Source of the DNA: Pseudoxanthomonas suwonensis 11-1
Lineage (GTDB): Bacteria; Pseudomonadota; Gammaproteobacteria; Xanthomonadales; Xanthomonadaceae
NCBI RefSeq assembly: GCF_000185965.1
Contig: NC_014924.1
Span: 3,100,001 to 3,164,000, forward strand
DNA: 64,000 bases
Direction: 5' to 3'
A model generated the notes under the pieces. It had not been told where the DNA came from, did no database searches, and saw only the letters and a list, made by a program, of their open reading frames with translations. Position 1 is the stretch's first letter. The number at the start of each line of letters is the position of its first letter. A program made the position numbers and the translations under genes. Below, piece after piece: positions 17,166-25,270 of the stretch.

Positions 17166-18253
17166 GCCGCACCTCGACACTGCACCTGCTGTCCGCCGCC
17201 GTGCTGGTGATGCTGCCCGGTTACGCCGCCGCGGCAGCGCAGGAGGCCGGCCATGCCGGGCACCACGACCACGCCACGCATCGCGAGGCGGGGGCACCGG
17301 CATCCGCTGGTGATCCCCATGCCAGCCACGCGCATGCGGCGCACCAGGCTGAAGCCGCTCCGGAACAGAGCCATGCCGACCATGCCGCGCATGCGGATCA
17401 CGCGGCCATGCAACATCCGCGTCCGGTGCAGACGGTGCCGACGCACCCGCCAGGCCATGCACACCACGGCAACCCGGCTGCAGAGGAGCCGGCGGCCGGA
17501 GTGCACCGCCACGCCACGCATGCGGCGCACCCGGTGCAAGATTCGCCCCGCGAACCGGTTCCCGCGCTGACCGATGCCGACCGCGCAGCGGCCTTCCCGC
17601 CCCTGCAGCATGGCCATGTCCATGGCGGCGGCATCAACAGCCTGGTGCGCTTCGACCGGCTGGAGGCGTGGGACGCGGACCAGGGCACCGGCCAGGCCTG
17701 GGAGACCAGGGCCTGGATCGGCGGGGACGTGCAGCGGCTGTGGCTGCGCAGCGAGGGCGAGCGCGACGACGGACGCACCCATGCCGCCGACCTGGAGCTG
17801 TTCTACGGCCGGGCCATCAGCCCGTGGTGGGACCTGCTGGCCGGTGTGCGCCAGGACTTCGGCCATGACGGCCGCACCTGGGCGGCACTGGGCGTGCAGG
17901 GCCTGGCACCGTACAAGTTCGAGGTGGCGGCCACGGCCTACCTGGGCAGTGGCGGCCAGACCGCGCTGCGCACCGAGGTCGAGTACGAGCTTCCGCTGAC
18001 ACGCAGGCTGCTGTTGCAACCAAAGCTGGAGCTGGAACTGCATGGCCAGGACGATGCCCGCCGCGGTATCGGCGCGGGCCTCTCCACCGCTGGGGCGGGG
18101 CTGCGGCTGCGCTGGGCGGTCACGCCGCGGTTCGCGCCATATATCGGCCTGGTGCACGAACGCAGCTTCGGCGATACCCGCCGCTATCGCACGGGCGAGG
18201 GCGACGCGGCAGGCGATACCCGCTGGGTCGCCGGCCTGCGCTGGTGGTTCTAG
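17162..18253 (+). CDS. copB: Copper resistance outer-membrane protein CopB
   Basis: CopB is a beta-barrel outer-membrane protein of the copper resistance operon. The 363-residue product has a Sec signal peptide (about 1-26), a strongly His/Met-rich tract from about 29 to 120 (many H-A-x-H and HH pairs, likely copper-buffering), and a C-terminal barrel domain (about 150-363) with the CopB features GHVHGGGINSLVRFDRLE and ETRAWIGGD, ending in a phenylalanine (RWWF) as outer-membrane proteins do. It overlaps copA by four bases. Its stop shares CTAG with the convergent small gene at 18250-18480. Confidence 0.95.
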   Translation: MSRTSTLHLLSAAVLVMLPGYAAAAAQEAGHAGHHDHATHREAGAPASAGDPHASHAHAAHQAEAAPEQSHADHAAHADHAAMQHPRPVQTVPTHPPGHAHHGNPAAEEPAAGVHRHATHAAHPVQDSPREPVPALTDADRAAAFPPLQHGHVHGGGINSLVRFDRLEAWDADQGTGQAWETRAWIGGDVQRLWLRSEGERDDGRTHAADLELFYGRAISPWWDLLAGVRQDFGHDGRTWAALGVQGLAPYKFEVAATAYLGSGGQTALRTEVEYELPLTRRLLLQPKLELELHGQDDARRGIGAGLSTAGAGLRLRWAVTPRFAPYIGLVHERSFGDTRRYRTGEGDAAGDTRWVAGLRWWF

Positions 18254-18480
18254 GCCTGTCCCGTGGGGCGGGGTGTTTCCGCACTTCCGCCCTTCGGCGC
18301 TGGCCGCCGGTGGCTGTCCAGTCGGCCGAGCAGGTCGACGGCGGCCTCGTAGGCATCGTGAAGCTCGTCCAGGTGCGCGGGATCCTGGTCGCGACGGTAC
18401 GCGTGCAGCGCGAACCCGATCATGTTGATCCGGTTGCGCAGCTCGTGCAGCAGCAGCTCCTCATCCTGGGGCCGGCTCAT
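18250..18480 (-). CDS. Small protein with a histidine-kinase H-box-like helix
   Basis: A 76-residue protein not assigned to a named family. Its N-terminal half, QDEELLLHELRNRINMIGFA, resembles the phospho-acceptor helix of histidine kinases (HELRNPL-type H-box), followed by a second helix around 33-52 (LDELHDAYEAAVDLLGRLD). No ATPase domain follows. It could be a two-helix dimerisation and phosphotransfer-like or decoy module, or simply share helix composition. The ATG at 18480 has AGGA eleven bases upstream. The longer open frame upstream (to 18645) looks non-coding. It is convergent with copB, sharing the CTAG stop bases. Confidence 0.6.
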   Translation of the reverse strand: MSRPQDEELLLHELRNRINMIGFALHAYRRDQDPAHLDELHDAYEAAVDLLGRLDSHRRPAPKGGSAETPRPTGQA

Positions 18481-18677
18481 GGACCAGTCCTGCCTCGTTG
18501 CATGTCGGGGGCGCCGCGCAGCCTGCATCTTGCACGGCGGACTGGAATGATCGCCCCGGGGCCGTGACGGCATCGCCAAGCACCGCTGCGCATCACGCCA
18601 GGACAACGCCAGGCGCGCATCGCCTTTACCGCCTGGCACCGACACTCGGTGGCTCCCCCAAGAGACGGAGCACCCCG

Positions 18678-19544
18678 ATGGCCCTGCCCGAGTACCCGAA
18701 GCCGCCGTTCAAGCGCCAGCAGCAATCCTTCCCCGGCAAGACCTCGCGCATGGATCCGCGCCCGGACCATGGCGAGGACAGCTACGAAGGCAGCGCCCAG
18801 CTTCAAGGCAAGCGCGCACTCATCACCGGTGGCGACAGCGGCATCGGCGCCGCCGTGGCGATCGCCTATGCACGCGAAGGCGCGGACGTGGCCATCGCCT
18901 TCCTGCCCGGCGAGCGTGACGACGCCATGCATGTGCAGGAACAGATCGAGGCTGCGGGCCAGCGCGCCCTGCTGGTGGAGTGCGATATCAGCGACGCCCA
19001 CCAGGCGGCCGACCTCGTCGAGCAGGTTCGCAGCGCGTTCGGCGGGCTGGACATCCTGGTCAACAACGCCGCCTACCAGCGCTACTTCGAGAGCTTCGAC
19101 GACATAACCCTGGACGAGTGGCGGCGCACCTTCGAGACCAACGTGCATGCCGTGTTCAACCTGGTGCGGCTGAGCCTGCCGATGCTGGAGAACGGCGGCT
19201 GCGTGATCAACACCGCCTCGGTGAACTCCAAGAAGCCCAAGCCCAACATCCTGCCTTACGCGGCCACCAAGGGCGCGGTGGCCAACCTGACCATCGGCCT
19301 GGCCGGCCTGCTGGCTGATCGCGGCGTACGCGTCAATGCGGTGCTGCCGGGGCCGATCTGGACGCCCTTCATTCCGGCCGGCATGTCCGAGGAGGAAGTG
19401 GAAACCTTCGGCGACCAGACCCCGTTCGGGCGGCCCGGCCAGCCGGCGGAACTGGCCTCGGCCTACGTGATGCTGGCCAGCGACAAGGCCAGCTATACCT
19501 CGGGCGCACTGCTGACCATCTCCGGCGGCGCAGTGGTGGTGTAA
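18678..19544 (+). CDS. SDR family oxidoreductase (YghA/YhdF-like)
   Basis: A classical short-chain dehydrogenase of 288 residues with a leading ~40-residue extension (KPPFKRQQQSFPGKTSRMDP) that is typical of the stress-related YghA/YhdF subgroup. Motifs: cofactor loop TGGDSGIG (50-57), NNAAYQ (NNAG-type), the catalytic serine region NTASV and YAATK (Tyr/Lys), then the PGPIWTP segment. It probably reduces carbonyls with NAD(P)H; the substrate is unknown. The ATG at 18678 is chosen because the family extension starts there; upstream open frame lacks similarity. Members of this subgroup are often found with catalase and YciE-like genes, as here. Confidence 0.9.
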   Translation: MALPEYPKPPFKRQQQSFPGKTSRMDPRPDHGEDSYEGSAQLQGKRALITGGDSGIGAAVAIAYAREGADVAIAFLPGERDDAMHVQEQIEAAGQRALLVECDISDAHQAADLVEQVRSAFGGLDILVNNAAYQRYFESFDDITLDEWRRTFETNVHAVFNLVRLSLPMLENGGCVINTASVNSKKPKPNILPYAATKGAVANLTIGLAGLLADRGVRVNAVLPGPIWTPFIPAGMSEEEVETFGDQTPFGRPGQPAELASAYVMLASDKASYTSGALLTISGGAVVV

Positions 19545-19557
19545 GCCGGGTTGCCGC

Positions 19558-19941
19558 TCAGGCCCGCCGCTCGCCGGCGGGCTCGCGGCGGATGGCCAGG
19601 CCGCTGATCCCGTATTGCGGCAAGCGGGTCACGCCACCCGTGCCGCGGAACAGGCGCGGACTACCGCGGCGATGGCTGCGCTGGCATGGCGGCATCCCGT
19701 CGGGCACGTGCTCCTCCAGATCGCGCCAGCCCACCATGGTCCACTGGCCGCCCGTGGAGGGCAGTTCCGGCGACCACCAGCAGCAGCCGTCGAAGGTGCC
19801 GCTGAACCAGGTCGTGTAGCCGTCCTCGTCGCGGGCATGGATTGCCAGCAGCGCGCGCAGCGGCGGGACCACATCGACGCTGCGGCAGCAGGGGCAGTCG
19901 CCCAGGAGCTCGAAGCTGCGCACGGGCATGCGGGCACTCAT
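19558..19941 (-). CDS. Hypothetical protein with a CPCC motif
   Basis: A 127-residue protein of unknown family. Near the N terminus it has GDCPCCRSVDVVPPL (about 14-28), a possible metal- or redox-active cysteine cluster, then FDGCCWWSP, a tryptophan-rich middle (TGGQWTMVGWRDLEEH) and a basic C terminus. Its ATG overlaps the stop of the upstream SDR gene by four bases (ATGA), which is the main argument that it is real; no domain was recognised. It has no signal peptide. It converges on the SDR gene at 18678-19544 with 13 bases between stops. Confidence 0.55.
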   Translation of the reverse strand: MSARMPVRSFELLGDCPCCRSVDVVPPLRALLAIHARDEDGYTTWFSGTFDGCCWWSPELPSTGGQWTMVGWRDLEEHVPDGMPPCQRSHRRGSPRLFRGTGGVTRLPQYGISGLAIRREPAGERRA

Positions 19942-20822
19942 GACAGTTCCCCATGGATGCGGCCGGCGTGGCCCGGCTGGTCGAGGGTGCCCCGCGGATC
20001 AAGCGGCGGTGCATCAAGCTGCTGCCGGCCTGCCTGGAGCGCTGCCATGCGCTCGGCAAGCGCCGGCGCCAGGCGGCTGGCCAGCGAATTGAACTTGGAC
20101 ATCGCGCCCACCTGGGTGGCCCGGCCGCCGTGCGTGGCGGCATGCAGAATGGCCGCCGCAACCCGCGACGGTTCGATCATCGGCGAAGGCAGCTTCGGCT
20201 CGCGGTCCATGTAGTTGCGCGCATGCTGCGGGAACGGGGTGTCGGTGGCGGTAGGCTGCACCAGCACGATCGACACCGGGCTGTCGTCGACGCGCTCCTC
20301 CTCCACCCGCAGTGCGTCGGTGAATCCCTTGACCGCGTGTTTGGACGCGGCGTACATGCCCTGCAGCGGGAGCACCGCATCGGAGACCTCGCTGCCCAGG
20401 TTGACCAGCACGCCGCCACTGGCGCGCAGGAACGGAAGCGCGGCCAGCGAGCCGTTGACCACGCCCCAGAAGTTGATGTCGAACAGGCGCCGGCTGTCTT
20501 CCTCGCTGACCTCTTCCAGCCGGCCGTAGATGGACACGCCAGCGTTGTTGACCCAGGTGTCGATGCCGCCGAAGCGCTGGTGCGCCAAGCGCGCGACCGC
20601 GTCGACATCCTCGCGCCGCGACACGTCGCACTGGGCCGCCAGCGCCTGGCCCCCGGCACTGGTGATCGTGGCCACCGCTTCCTGCAGTACGTCCAGGCTG
20701 CGTGCGGCCAGGACGACGCGCGCCCCCTGCTCCGCGGCCGACAACGCGGTACACAGGCCGATGCCACTGGAGGCACCGGTGACGACGATGACCTGCTGGT
20801 CGAGGGGTTTGTGCTGGGCCAC
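19938..20822 (-). CDS. SDR family oxidoreductase
   Basis: A 294-residue short-chain dehydrogenase with the NAD(P) loop VTGASSGIG (14-22), NNAGVS, catalytic Ser in NLGSEVSD, and YAASK (Tyr/Lys), followed by VQPTATDTPF. The C-terminal 60 residues (FNSLASRLAPALAERMAALQ) form an extra helical region seen in DltE/YdfG-like proteins with a tail. The role is probably carbonyl reduction of an unknown metabolite. It heads a two-gene minus-strand unit with the CPCC protein. Another SDR lies 0.4 kb away on the opposite strand but is from a different subgroup, so this is not a recent duplication. Confidence 0.88.
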   Translation of the reverse strand: MAQHKPLDQQVIVVTGASSGIGLCTALSAAEQGARVVLAARSLDVLQEAVATITSAGGQALAAQCDVSRREDVDAVARLAHQRFGGIDTWVNNAGVSIYGRLEEVSEEDSRRLFDINFWGVVNGSLAALPFLRASGGVLVNLGSEVSDAVLPLQGMYAASKHAVKGFTDALRVEEERVDDSPVSIVLVQPTATDTPFPQHARNYMDREPKLPSPMIEPSRVAAAILHAATHGGRATQVGAMSKFNSLASRLAPALAERMAALQAGRQQLDAPPLDPRGTLDQPGHAGRIHGELS

Positions 20823-20927
20823 GGGAAGCTCCCGGAAACGGCGGGGCGGCCATTGGGCCCGCTACCGCGCCATCCCGACGTGAAAACATGCACCCCGCAG
20901 CTGCACTCCCTGCACAAGCTGAAGCGC

Positions 20928-21401
20928 TCAGGCGAATGGCACCGTGCGCGCCACCATCATGTAGAAGATCGCCAGGAACGAGACCAGTGCCGGAAAGCCC
21001 AGGGCGGTCCACGCACCGAGCACGCGTGCGTACTGCACGGGCAATTCCCGGCCCTGCCCGGCGGCGGACACCGCGATATTTCGCAGGCGCATCTGCAGCC
21101 ACACCACCGGCAGCCAGCAGGCTGCGGCGATCACGAACAGCACGATCGACCAGTACAGCCAGGGAGTGGAGAGCGGGATGTTGCGCCCGTGCGCGAGATA
21201 GAGCCCGCTCAGCGGCTGGAACACGATGGTGGTGGCAGTGAAGATCCAGTCCGCCACCACCACCAGCTTCGCCACCGGCGCGATCACCTTGGGGTCGCGG
21301 GTCCGGCTGATGAACAGCAGGTAGAACGCGGTGCCTACGCCCGTGCCGAACAGGAACGTGGACGAAAGCACGTGCAGGTACTTAACGGTGGTCAGGTCCA
21401 T
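20928..21401 (-). CDS. DUF2269-type integral membrane protein
   Basis: A 157-residue protein with four predicted helices (about 5-25, 45-65, 78-98 and 130-150). MDLTTVKYLHVLSSTFLFGTG-like N termini with a histidine in the first helix are typical of DUF2269 proteins; no biochemical role is known. The ATG at 21401 is chosen over an upstream in-frame ATG (21443) because it gives the family start. Its beginning overlaps the end of the NAD-epimerase/DoxX gene by 20 bases, so the two are coupled and both are membrane-associated. Confidence 0.78.
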   Translation of the reverse strand: MDLTTVKYLHVLSSTFLFGTGVGTAFYLLFISRTRDPKVIAPVAKLVVVADWIFTATTIVFQPLSGLYLAHGRNIPLSTPWLYWSIVLFVIAAACWLPVVWLQMRLRNIAVSAAGQGRELPVQYARVLGAWTALGFPALVSFLAIFYMMVARTVPFA

Positions 21402-22638
21402 GCGGTCGGTCCAGGAGGATGAGGGCCAGGATCGCTCCGGCAATCGGGATGTTCTTCAGCAGCGGCCCGAAAGGATGCAGCCAGAACTCCGGTAGCCAGA
21501 TCGTGATCAGCACGGTATAGCCGGCCATCAGCAGCAGCTGCGCGAGATAGACCAGCCGCCGCCACGGGAGCACCAGCATGCCCAGACCGAGCAGGCCATC
21601 AAGCACGGCCCCCGACCACAGGGCGAACATGGCCGGGCCATCGTGCAAGCCAAGCCGCGCCAGCAGGGCCAGGCTGTCCTCGCGCGGATAGCCCCACAGC
21701 GAGACCCAGGCCGTGCCCAGCCACATCGCCGCCAGCGTGAGCCGGAGCCACAGCAATGCGCGCTGCAGGCGCAAGGCCGCGCCCGCCTCCACATCGTGGG
21801 CATCCACGAACAGCGCCGGATCCCTTGGTGGGCGGCCCAGCAGGTTGGTGATGCCGGCGGCATCGCCGGTGTTCCCGGCCTCGAGCATGCGCAGTGAATC
21901 CGGCCCCACCAGCCCGCCGGTCAGGCGCGCGGCCAGGGGCAGCAGCGGGCGCAGCGGCGCCAGCGGCAGGTGGACGACCCGTGGAGCCTGGCCGTGCGCG
22001 GCGCCAAGCAGCCGCAGGTACTCGCGCAGCGGCAGCGGCCGCGGGCCCACGGCATCCAGTACCGCCGGCGGATCCGCGCAGGTGGCCACGCGCGCGACCG
22101 CCTCGGCGAGGTCCTCCACGTGCACCGGTTGCACCAGCTGCCCGCCGCCACCAGGCAGGGGTAGCAGCGGCAGCCGTGCCAGGCGCAGGAAGAAGCGGGT
22201 GCTGTTGCCTTCGGGCGAGTACACCAGCGACGGACGGACGATGGTGACCGGCACCGGCAGCTGGCGCAGCAGCACCTCGGCGCGTCCTTTGGAGTCGAAG
22301 TACGCGGTCGCACCACCCAGCTCCGCCCCCAGTGCCGACACGTGCACCAGGCGGCCGACACCGGCCTGCACCGCGGCACCGAACAACGCTGCAACCGCCT
22401 TCACGTGCACCGCATCGAAGCCCTGCTCTGCTTGCGCCTGGAAGATGCCGACCGCATTGACCAGCACATCGTAGCCCTGCAGCCGCCGCACCAGCTCCGC
22501 GCATGGAGGCATGGCATTGAAGTCCAGTTGCACGCCCGATGCCGGAGCGCGTCCCGCGAGGACCACCTCATGACCCGATTGCCGCAACCTGCGCACCACC
22601 GCCCCGCCGATCATTCCGCTGCCCCCGGCCACCAGCAC
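21382..22638 (-). CDS. NAD(P)-binding epimerase fused to a DoxX-like membrane domain
   Basis: A roughly 418-residue fusion. The N-terminal ~290 residues are an atypical SDR/NmrA-like domain (VLVAGGSGMIGGAV, then DVLVNAVGIFQ, STRFFLRLARLPLLPLP). The C-terminal ~130 residues hold four membrane helices of DoxX type (LTLAAMWLGTAWVSLWGYP, then DGLLGLGMLVLPWRRLVY). Similar fusions are called SDR/DoxX-like oxidoreductases; substrates are unknown. No ATG fits the start: GTG at 22638 or CTG at 22644 would give the expected first strand, and neither has a clear ribosome-binding site. Its 5' end overlaps the divergent membrane-protein gene at 22570 on the other strand by about 70 bases. Confidence 0.82.
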   Translation of the reverse strand: MLVAGGSGMIGGAVVRRLRQSGHEVVLAGRAPASGVQLDFNAMPPCAELVRRLQGYDVLVNAVGIFQAQAEQGFDAVHVKAVAALFGAAVQAGVGRLVHVSALGAELGGATAYFDSKGRAEVLLRQLPVPVTIVRPSLVYSPEGNSTRFFLRLARLPLLPLPGGGGQLVQPVHVEDLAEAVARVATCADPPAVLDAVGPRPLPLREYLRLLGAAHGQAPRVVHLPLAPLRPLLPLAARLTGGLVGPDSLRMLEAGNTGDAAGITNLLGRPPRDPALFVDAHDVEAGAALRLQRALLWLRLTLAAMWLGTAWVSLWGYPREDSLALLARLGLHDGPAMFALWSGAVLDGLLGLGMLVLPWRRLVYLAQLLLMAGYTVLITIWLPEFWLHPFGPLLKNIPIAGAILALILLDRPHGPDHR

Positions 22639-23196
22639 GCGCAGGCGGGTGGATGGCGTGCCGTCCTGCTGCGTGCCCTGGGCTCCGGCTCGGTGGCCAG
22701 CATCGCTTCCACCCTGCTGGTGTCCGCCCACAGCCGGCAGCGCGCCGGGTCCGTGCCCGCTGGCACCAATGCCGCCAGCCAGTGGGTCTGGGGCCGGCCC
22801 GCGCGGCACGCGGACGAATGGTCGCTGCGCCACACCCTGCTTGGCTACGCCATCCACCACGCCAGTTCGCTGATGTGGGCGGCCGGCTACGAGGCCTGGG
22901 GACGCAAGCGTCCCGCCGATCCACCGCTGCTGCGCGGCGCCGGCATGGCCGCGCTGGCCTACGTGGTCGACTACCACGTGGTGCCGCGCCGGCTCAGCCC
23001 CGGCTTCGAGAACCGCATCGGCGGCGCCGGCGTGGCCGCGGCCTATGCCAGCTTCGCGCTGGGCCTGGCCCTGTGCGACCTGGTGGCGGCGCGGCGGCAT
23101 CGCTCAGGCACCCCGCGCGCGCAGCACCGCGCCGAACTCGTGCAGCCACGGCGCAACGCACAGCAACAGCGCAGGCAACAGCGCGGCCAGCCATAA
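22570..23196 (+). CDS. Putative membrane protein of unknown function
   Basis: A 208-residue product. Residues 1-28 are polar and His/Pro-rich; conserved-looking sequence begins at LLRALGSGSVASIASTLLV. Predicted helices lie around 33-52, 88-106, 120-137 and 148-170. SQWVWG and RHTLLGYAIHHASSLMWA recall a family of small bacterial membrane proteins without known function. The ATG at 22570 has GAGGACC eight bases upstream. The gene overlaps divergently with the epimerase/DoxX 5' end and convergently (93 bases) with the next minus-strand gene, so its polar N- and C-terminal tails are both read within overlaps. The start may be further in, but no ATG, GTG or TTG before the first helix has a better site. 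Confidence 0.6.
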   Translation: MTRLPQPAHHRPADHSAAPGHQHAQAGGWRAVLLRALGSGSVASIASTLLVSAHSRQRAGSVPAGTNAASQWVWGRPARHADEWSLRHTLLGYAIHHASSLMWAAGYEAWGRKRPADPPLLRGAGMAALAYVVDYHVVPRRLSPGFENRIGGAGVAAAYASFALGLALCDLVAARRHRSGTPRAQHRAELVQPRRNAQQQRRQQRGQP

Positions 23197-23610
23197 CCGC
23201 GGAAGTGCGGGATCCAGCTGCAGCGGCCAGCCTGCCTCCCGGGCCGCGCCACCCTGCACCAGCACCACCACGCCCAGCGCGATCCACGGCGCCATGTCCA
23301 TCACGCTGTGCACGTGCTGCTCCAGCGGCGTGATCGTGCGCCTTCCAAAGGCGGACAGCGTGTCGATGTAGCCGGCGACGGCGTGCAGCAGCACCAGCAC
23401 TCCCAGCAGCAGCCGGAGCCCCAGGCCCGGGGCGAACAGCAGCCATGAAAGCACGACCAGGCCGAGCAGGCCCAGCTGCACCCCATGCATGACCGATTCG
23501 CGCAGCCCGGAGGTATGCGGCAGGTCGGTGCGCCGGTGCTGGGTGAAGTCGACGAAGCCGGCGGCCAGCCATGCCAGGTACCCGGCGAAGGCCCAGCCGC
23601 CGACGGACAT
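23104..23610 (-). CDS. Integral membrane protein of unknown function
   Basis: A 168-residue protein with about five hydrophobic segments (FAGYLAWLAAGFVDF; LGLLGLVVLSWLLFA; LLLGVLVLLHAVAGYI; IALGVVVLVQ; LWLAALLPALLLCVA). Histidines in HTSGLRESVMH and LEQHVHSVMD are the most conserved-looking polar positions. Its ATG overlaps the TGA of the FAD/Rieske gene by one base (TGATG), so it is the second gene of that operon and may be its membrane partner, perhaps a haem- or quinone-linked electron acceptor; this is inference. The last 93 bases overlap the end of the plus-strand gene at 22570-23196. Confidence 0.72.
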   Translation of the reverse strand: MSVGGWAFAGYLAWLAAGFVDFTQHRRTDLPHTSGLRESVMHGVQLGLLGLVVLSWLLFAPGLGLRLLLGVLVLLHAVAGYIDTLSAFGRRTITPLEQHVHSVMDMAPWIALGVVVLVQGGAAREAGWPLQLDPALPRLWLAALLPALLLCVAPWLHEFGAVLRARGA

Positions 23611-25139
23611 CAGTCCTCGTCCTCCAGCGCATACGGTTCCAGCGGTGCGTTGGCCGGCCCGTTGAGGACCACGCCGGTTCGCGCTTCGAAGCGCGAGCCA
23701 TGGCAGGGGCAGTCCCAGGATTTCTCCTCGCCACTCCAGCGCACCACGCAGCCCATGTGGGTGCAGCGGGCGCTGTGGGCGTGCAGCGATCCGTCGCCGG
23801 CGCGGTACACCGCCACCCGGTGCAGGCCACGGCGTAGCACCGCACCCGTGCCGGGCGCGATCTCCTCGACCTTCGACACCTGGGCAGGCCGTACCCAGTC
23901 GCGGTACTGCATTACCGCGTTGGCGTTCTCCCGGATCCACTCGCCGCCGGCACGCACGGGCTGGCGTCCCGGGTCGTAGAGTGCGCTCCATGGGTTGTCG
24001 CGCCCCTGCACCAGGTCGGCCACCAGCAGGCCACCCAGGGTGCCGTGGGTCATGCCGTTGCCGGAATCGCCGGTGATCAGCCACACGTTGTCGTGGTGCG
24101 GGTCGGCGCCGATGAAGGCCAGGCCGTCGGCCGGCTCCAGCACCTGGCCCGACCAGGCTGCGTGGAACGACTCCACCTGCGGGAAGCGCTCACGGGTCCA
24201 GTCCTGCAACCGCACGTAGGCTTCCGGATCGTCGTCCTGCCCGGTCTTGTGGTCCTCGCCGCCGACCAGGATCTCCATCCACGCCGGCTCGGCGGTCTCC
24301 CGCAGGCGCACGTAGTGGTAGGGATCGGCATCGTCCCAGATCAGCGCATCCGGCACGGTTCCGGCGGGCACGCGCCCGGCGACGACATAGGTGCGGTACG
24401 GCGCCTGCTTGGGGAAGGTAGCGGTGGTGCCATGGAACGGCACGTTGCCGGCGGCGACCACGGCACGTGCGCGCAGCACGGTGTCGTCGGCCAGGTGCAG
24501 CGGCGGCTCGTCGCCACCGGTGATGCGGCGTACATCGGCGCGCAGGAAGCGGCCGCCGGCATCGCGGACCTCGCGCGCTAGCGCCAGCATGTAGGCGCCG
24601 GCGTCGATCCGCGCCTGTGCCGCGAACCGGATGGCCGGCCCGAAGCGCGCGGGCAGGGCCTCGCCAGCCTCGCACCAGTGCACCTCGAGCCCGGATTCGC
24701 GTGCCGCCTCCATCTCCCGGCGCAGGCCTTGCTCGTCGCCAGTGTGCGAATAGAGATAGCCCGGCACCCGGCGGAAGCCGCAGTCGGGCACACCCGCCGC
24801 CAGCCCCTCGATCCAGTCGATCGCCACGGCGTGGCTTGCCGCCGCCAGGCGCGCGCCGTCCTTCCCATGGTGGCGCTGCAGCAGGGTGAAGCGATCATCG
24901 AGCGCGGAGGCCAGGTGGGCGGTGGTGCGCAGGGTTTCGCCCGCCCCCACGCCCTCGCGGTCGACCACCAGCACCTGCCGCCCCTCGCGCAGCAGGCACG
25001 CGGCGGTGGTCAGGCCGGCGATGCCGGCACCGACGACCACCACGTCATGCACCGCGCCAGCGGGAGGCAGGGTCTCGAACCAGTCGCTGGTGGCGTCGCC
25101 GACAGGCGACCAGACGGGGATGGTGCGTGCAGTGGACAT
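23610..25139 (-). CDS. FAD-dependent oxidoreductase with C-terminal Rieske domain
   Basis: A 509-residue cytoplasmic enzyme. The N-terminal DAO-type FAD domain starts with VVVVGAGIAGLTTA (33-46) and contains LITGDSGNGMTHGTLGG near the flavin. The C-terminal ~80 residues are a Rieske [2Fe-2S] domain with CTHMGCVV and CPCHGSRF, giving the two Cys and two His ligands. This arrangement occurs in glycine-oxidase-like proteins of unknown substrate. ATG 25139 has AAGGAG nine bases upstream and is preferred over 25184. It is co-transcribed with a five-helix membrane protein, which could accept electrons. A sigma54-type regulator lies 131 bases upstream on the same strand. Confidence 0.9.
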   Translation of the reverse strand: MSTARTIPVWSPVGDATSDWFETLPPAGAVHDVVVVGAGIAGLTTAACLLREGRQVLVVDREGVGAGETLRTTAHLASALDDRFTLLQRHHGKDGARLAAASHAVAIDWIEGLAAGVPDCGFRRVPGYLYSHTGDEQGLRREMEAARESGLEVHWCEAGEALPARFGPAIRFAAQARIDAGAYMLALAREVRDAGGRFLRADVRRITGGDEPPLHLADDTVLRARAVVAAGNVPFHGTTATFPKQAPYRTYVVAGRVPAGTVPDALIWDDADPYHYVRLRETAEPAWMEILVGGEDHKTGQDDDPEAYVRLQDWTRERFPQVESFHAAWSGQVLEPADGLAFIGADPHHDNVWLITGDSGNGMTHGTLGGLLVADLVQGRDNPWSALYDPGRQPVRAGGEWIRENANAVMQYRDWVRPAQVSKVEEIAPGTGAVLRRGLHRVAVYRAGDGSLHAHSARCTHMGCVVRWSGEEKSWDCPCHGSRFEARTGVVLNGPANAPLEPYALEDED

Positions 25140-25270
25140 GCGGACTCCTTGGCGACGGCGCGGCGCCAGCGCGGGCTGCGTCATGGCGGGCTGGCGGGAA
25201 CCAACATCCGGCAGGCGCCGTGAAACATCCGTCGTGCCTGGCGCAGCCCGGCGCCGGGTGCAGCACTGGC

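Noticed and set aside
18678-20822. The two SDR genes as a recent duplication
   Set aside because: They belong to different SDR subgroups, with a leading extension in one and a tail in the other, and share only superfamily motifs.
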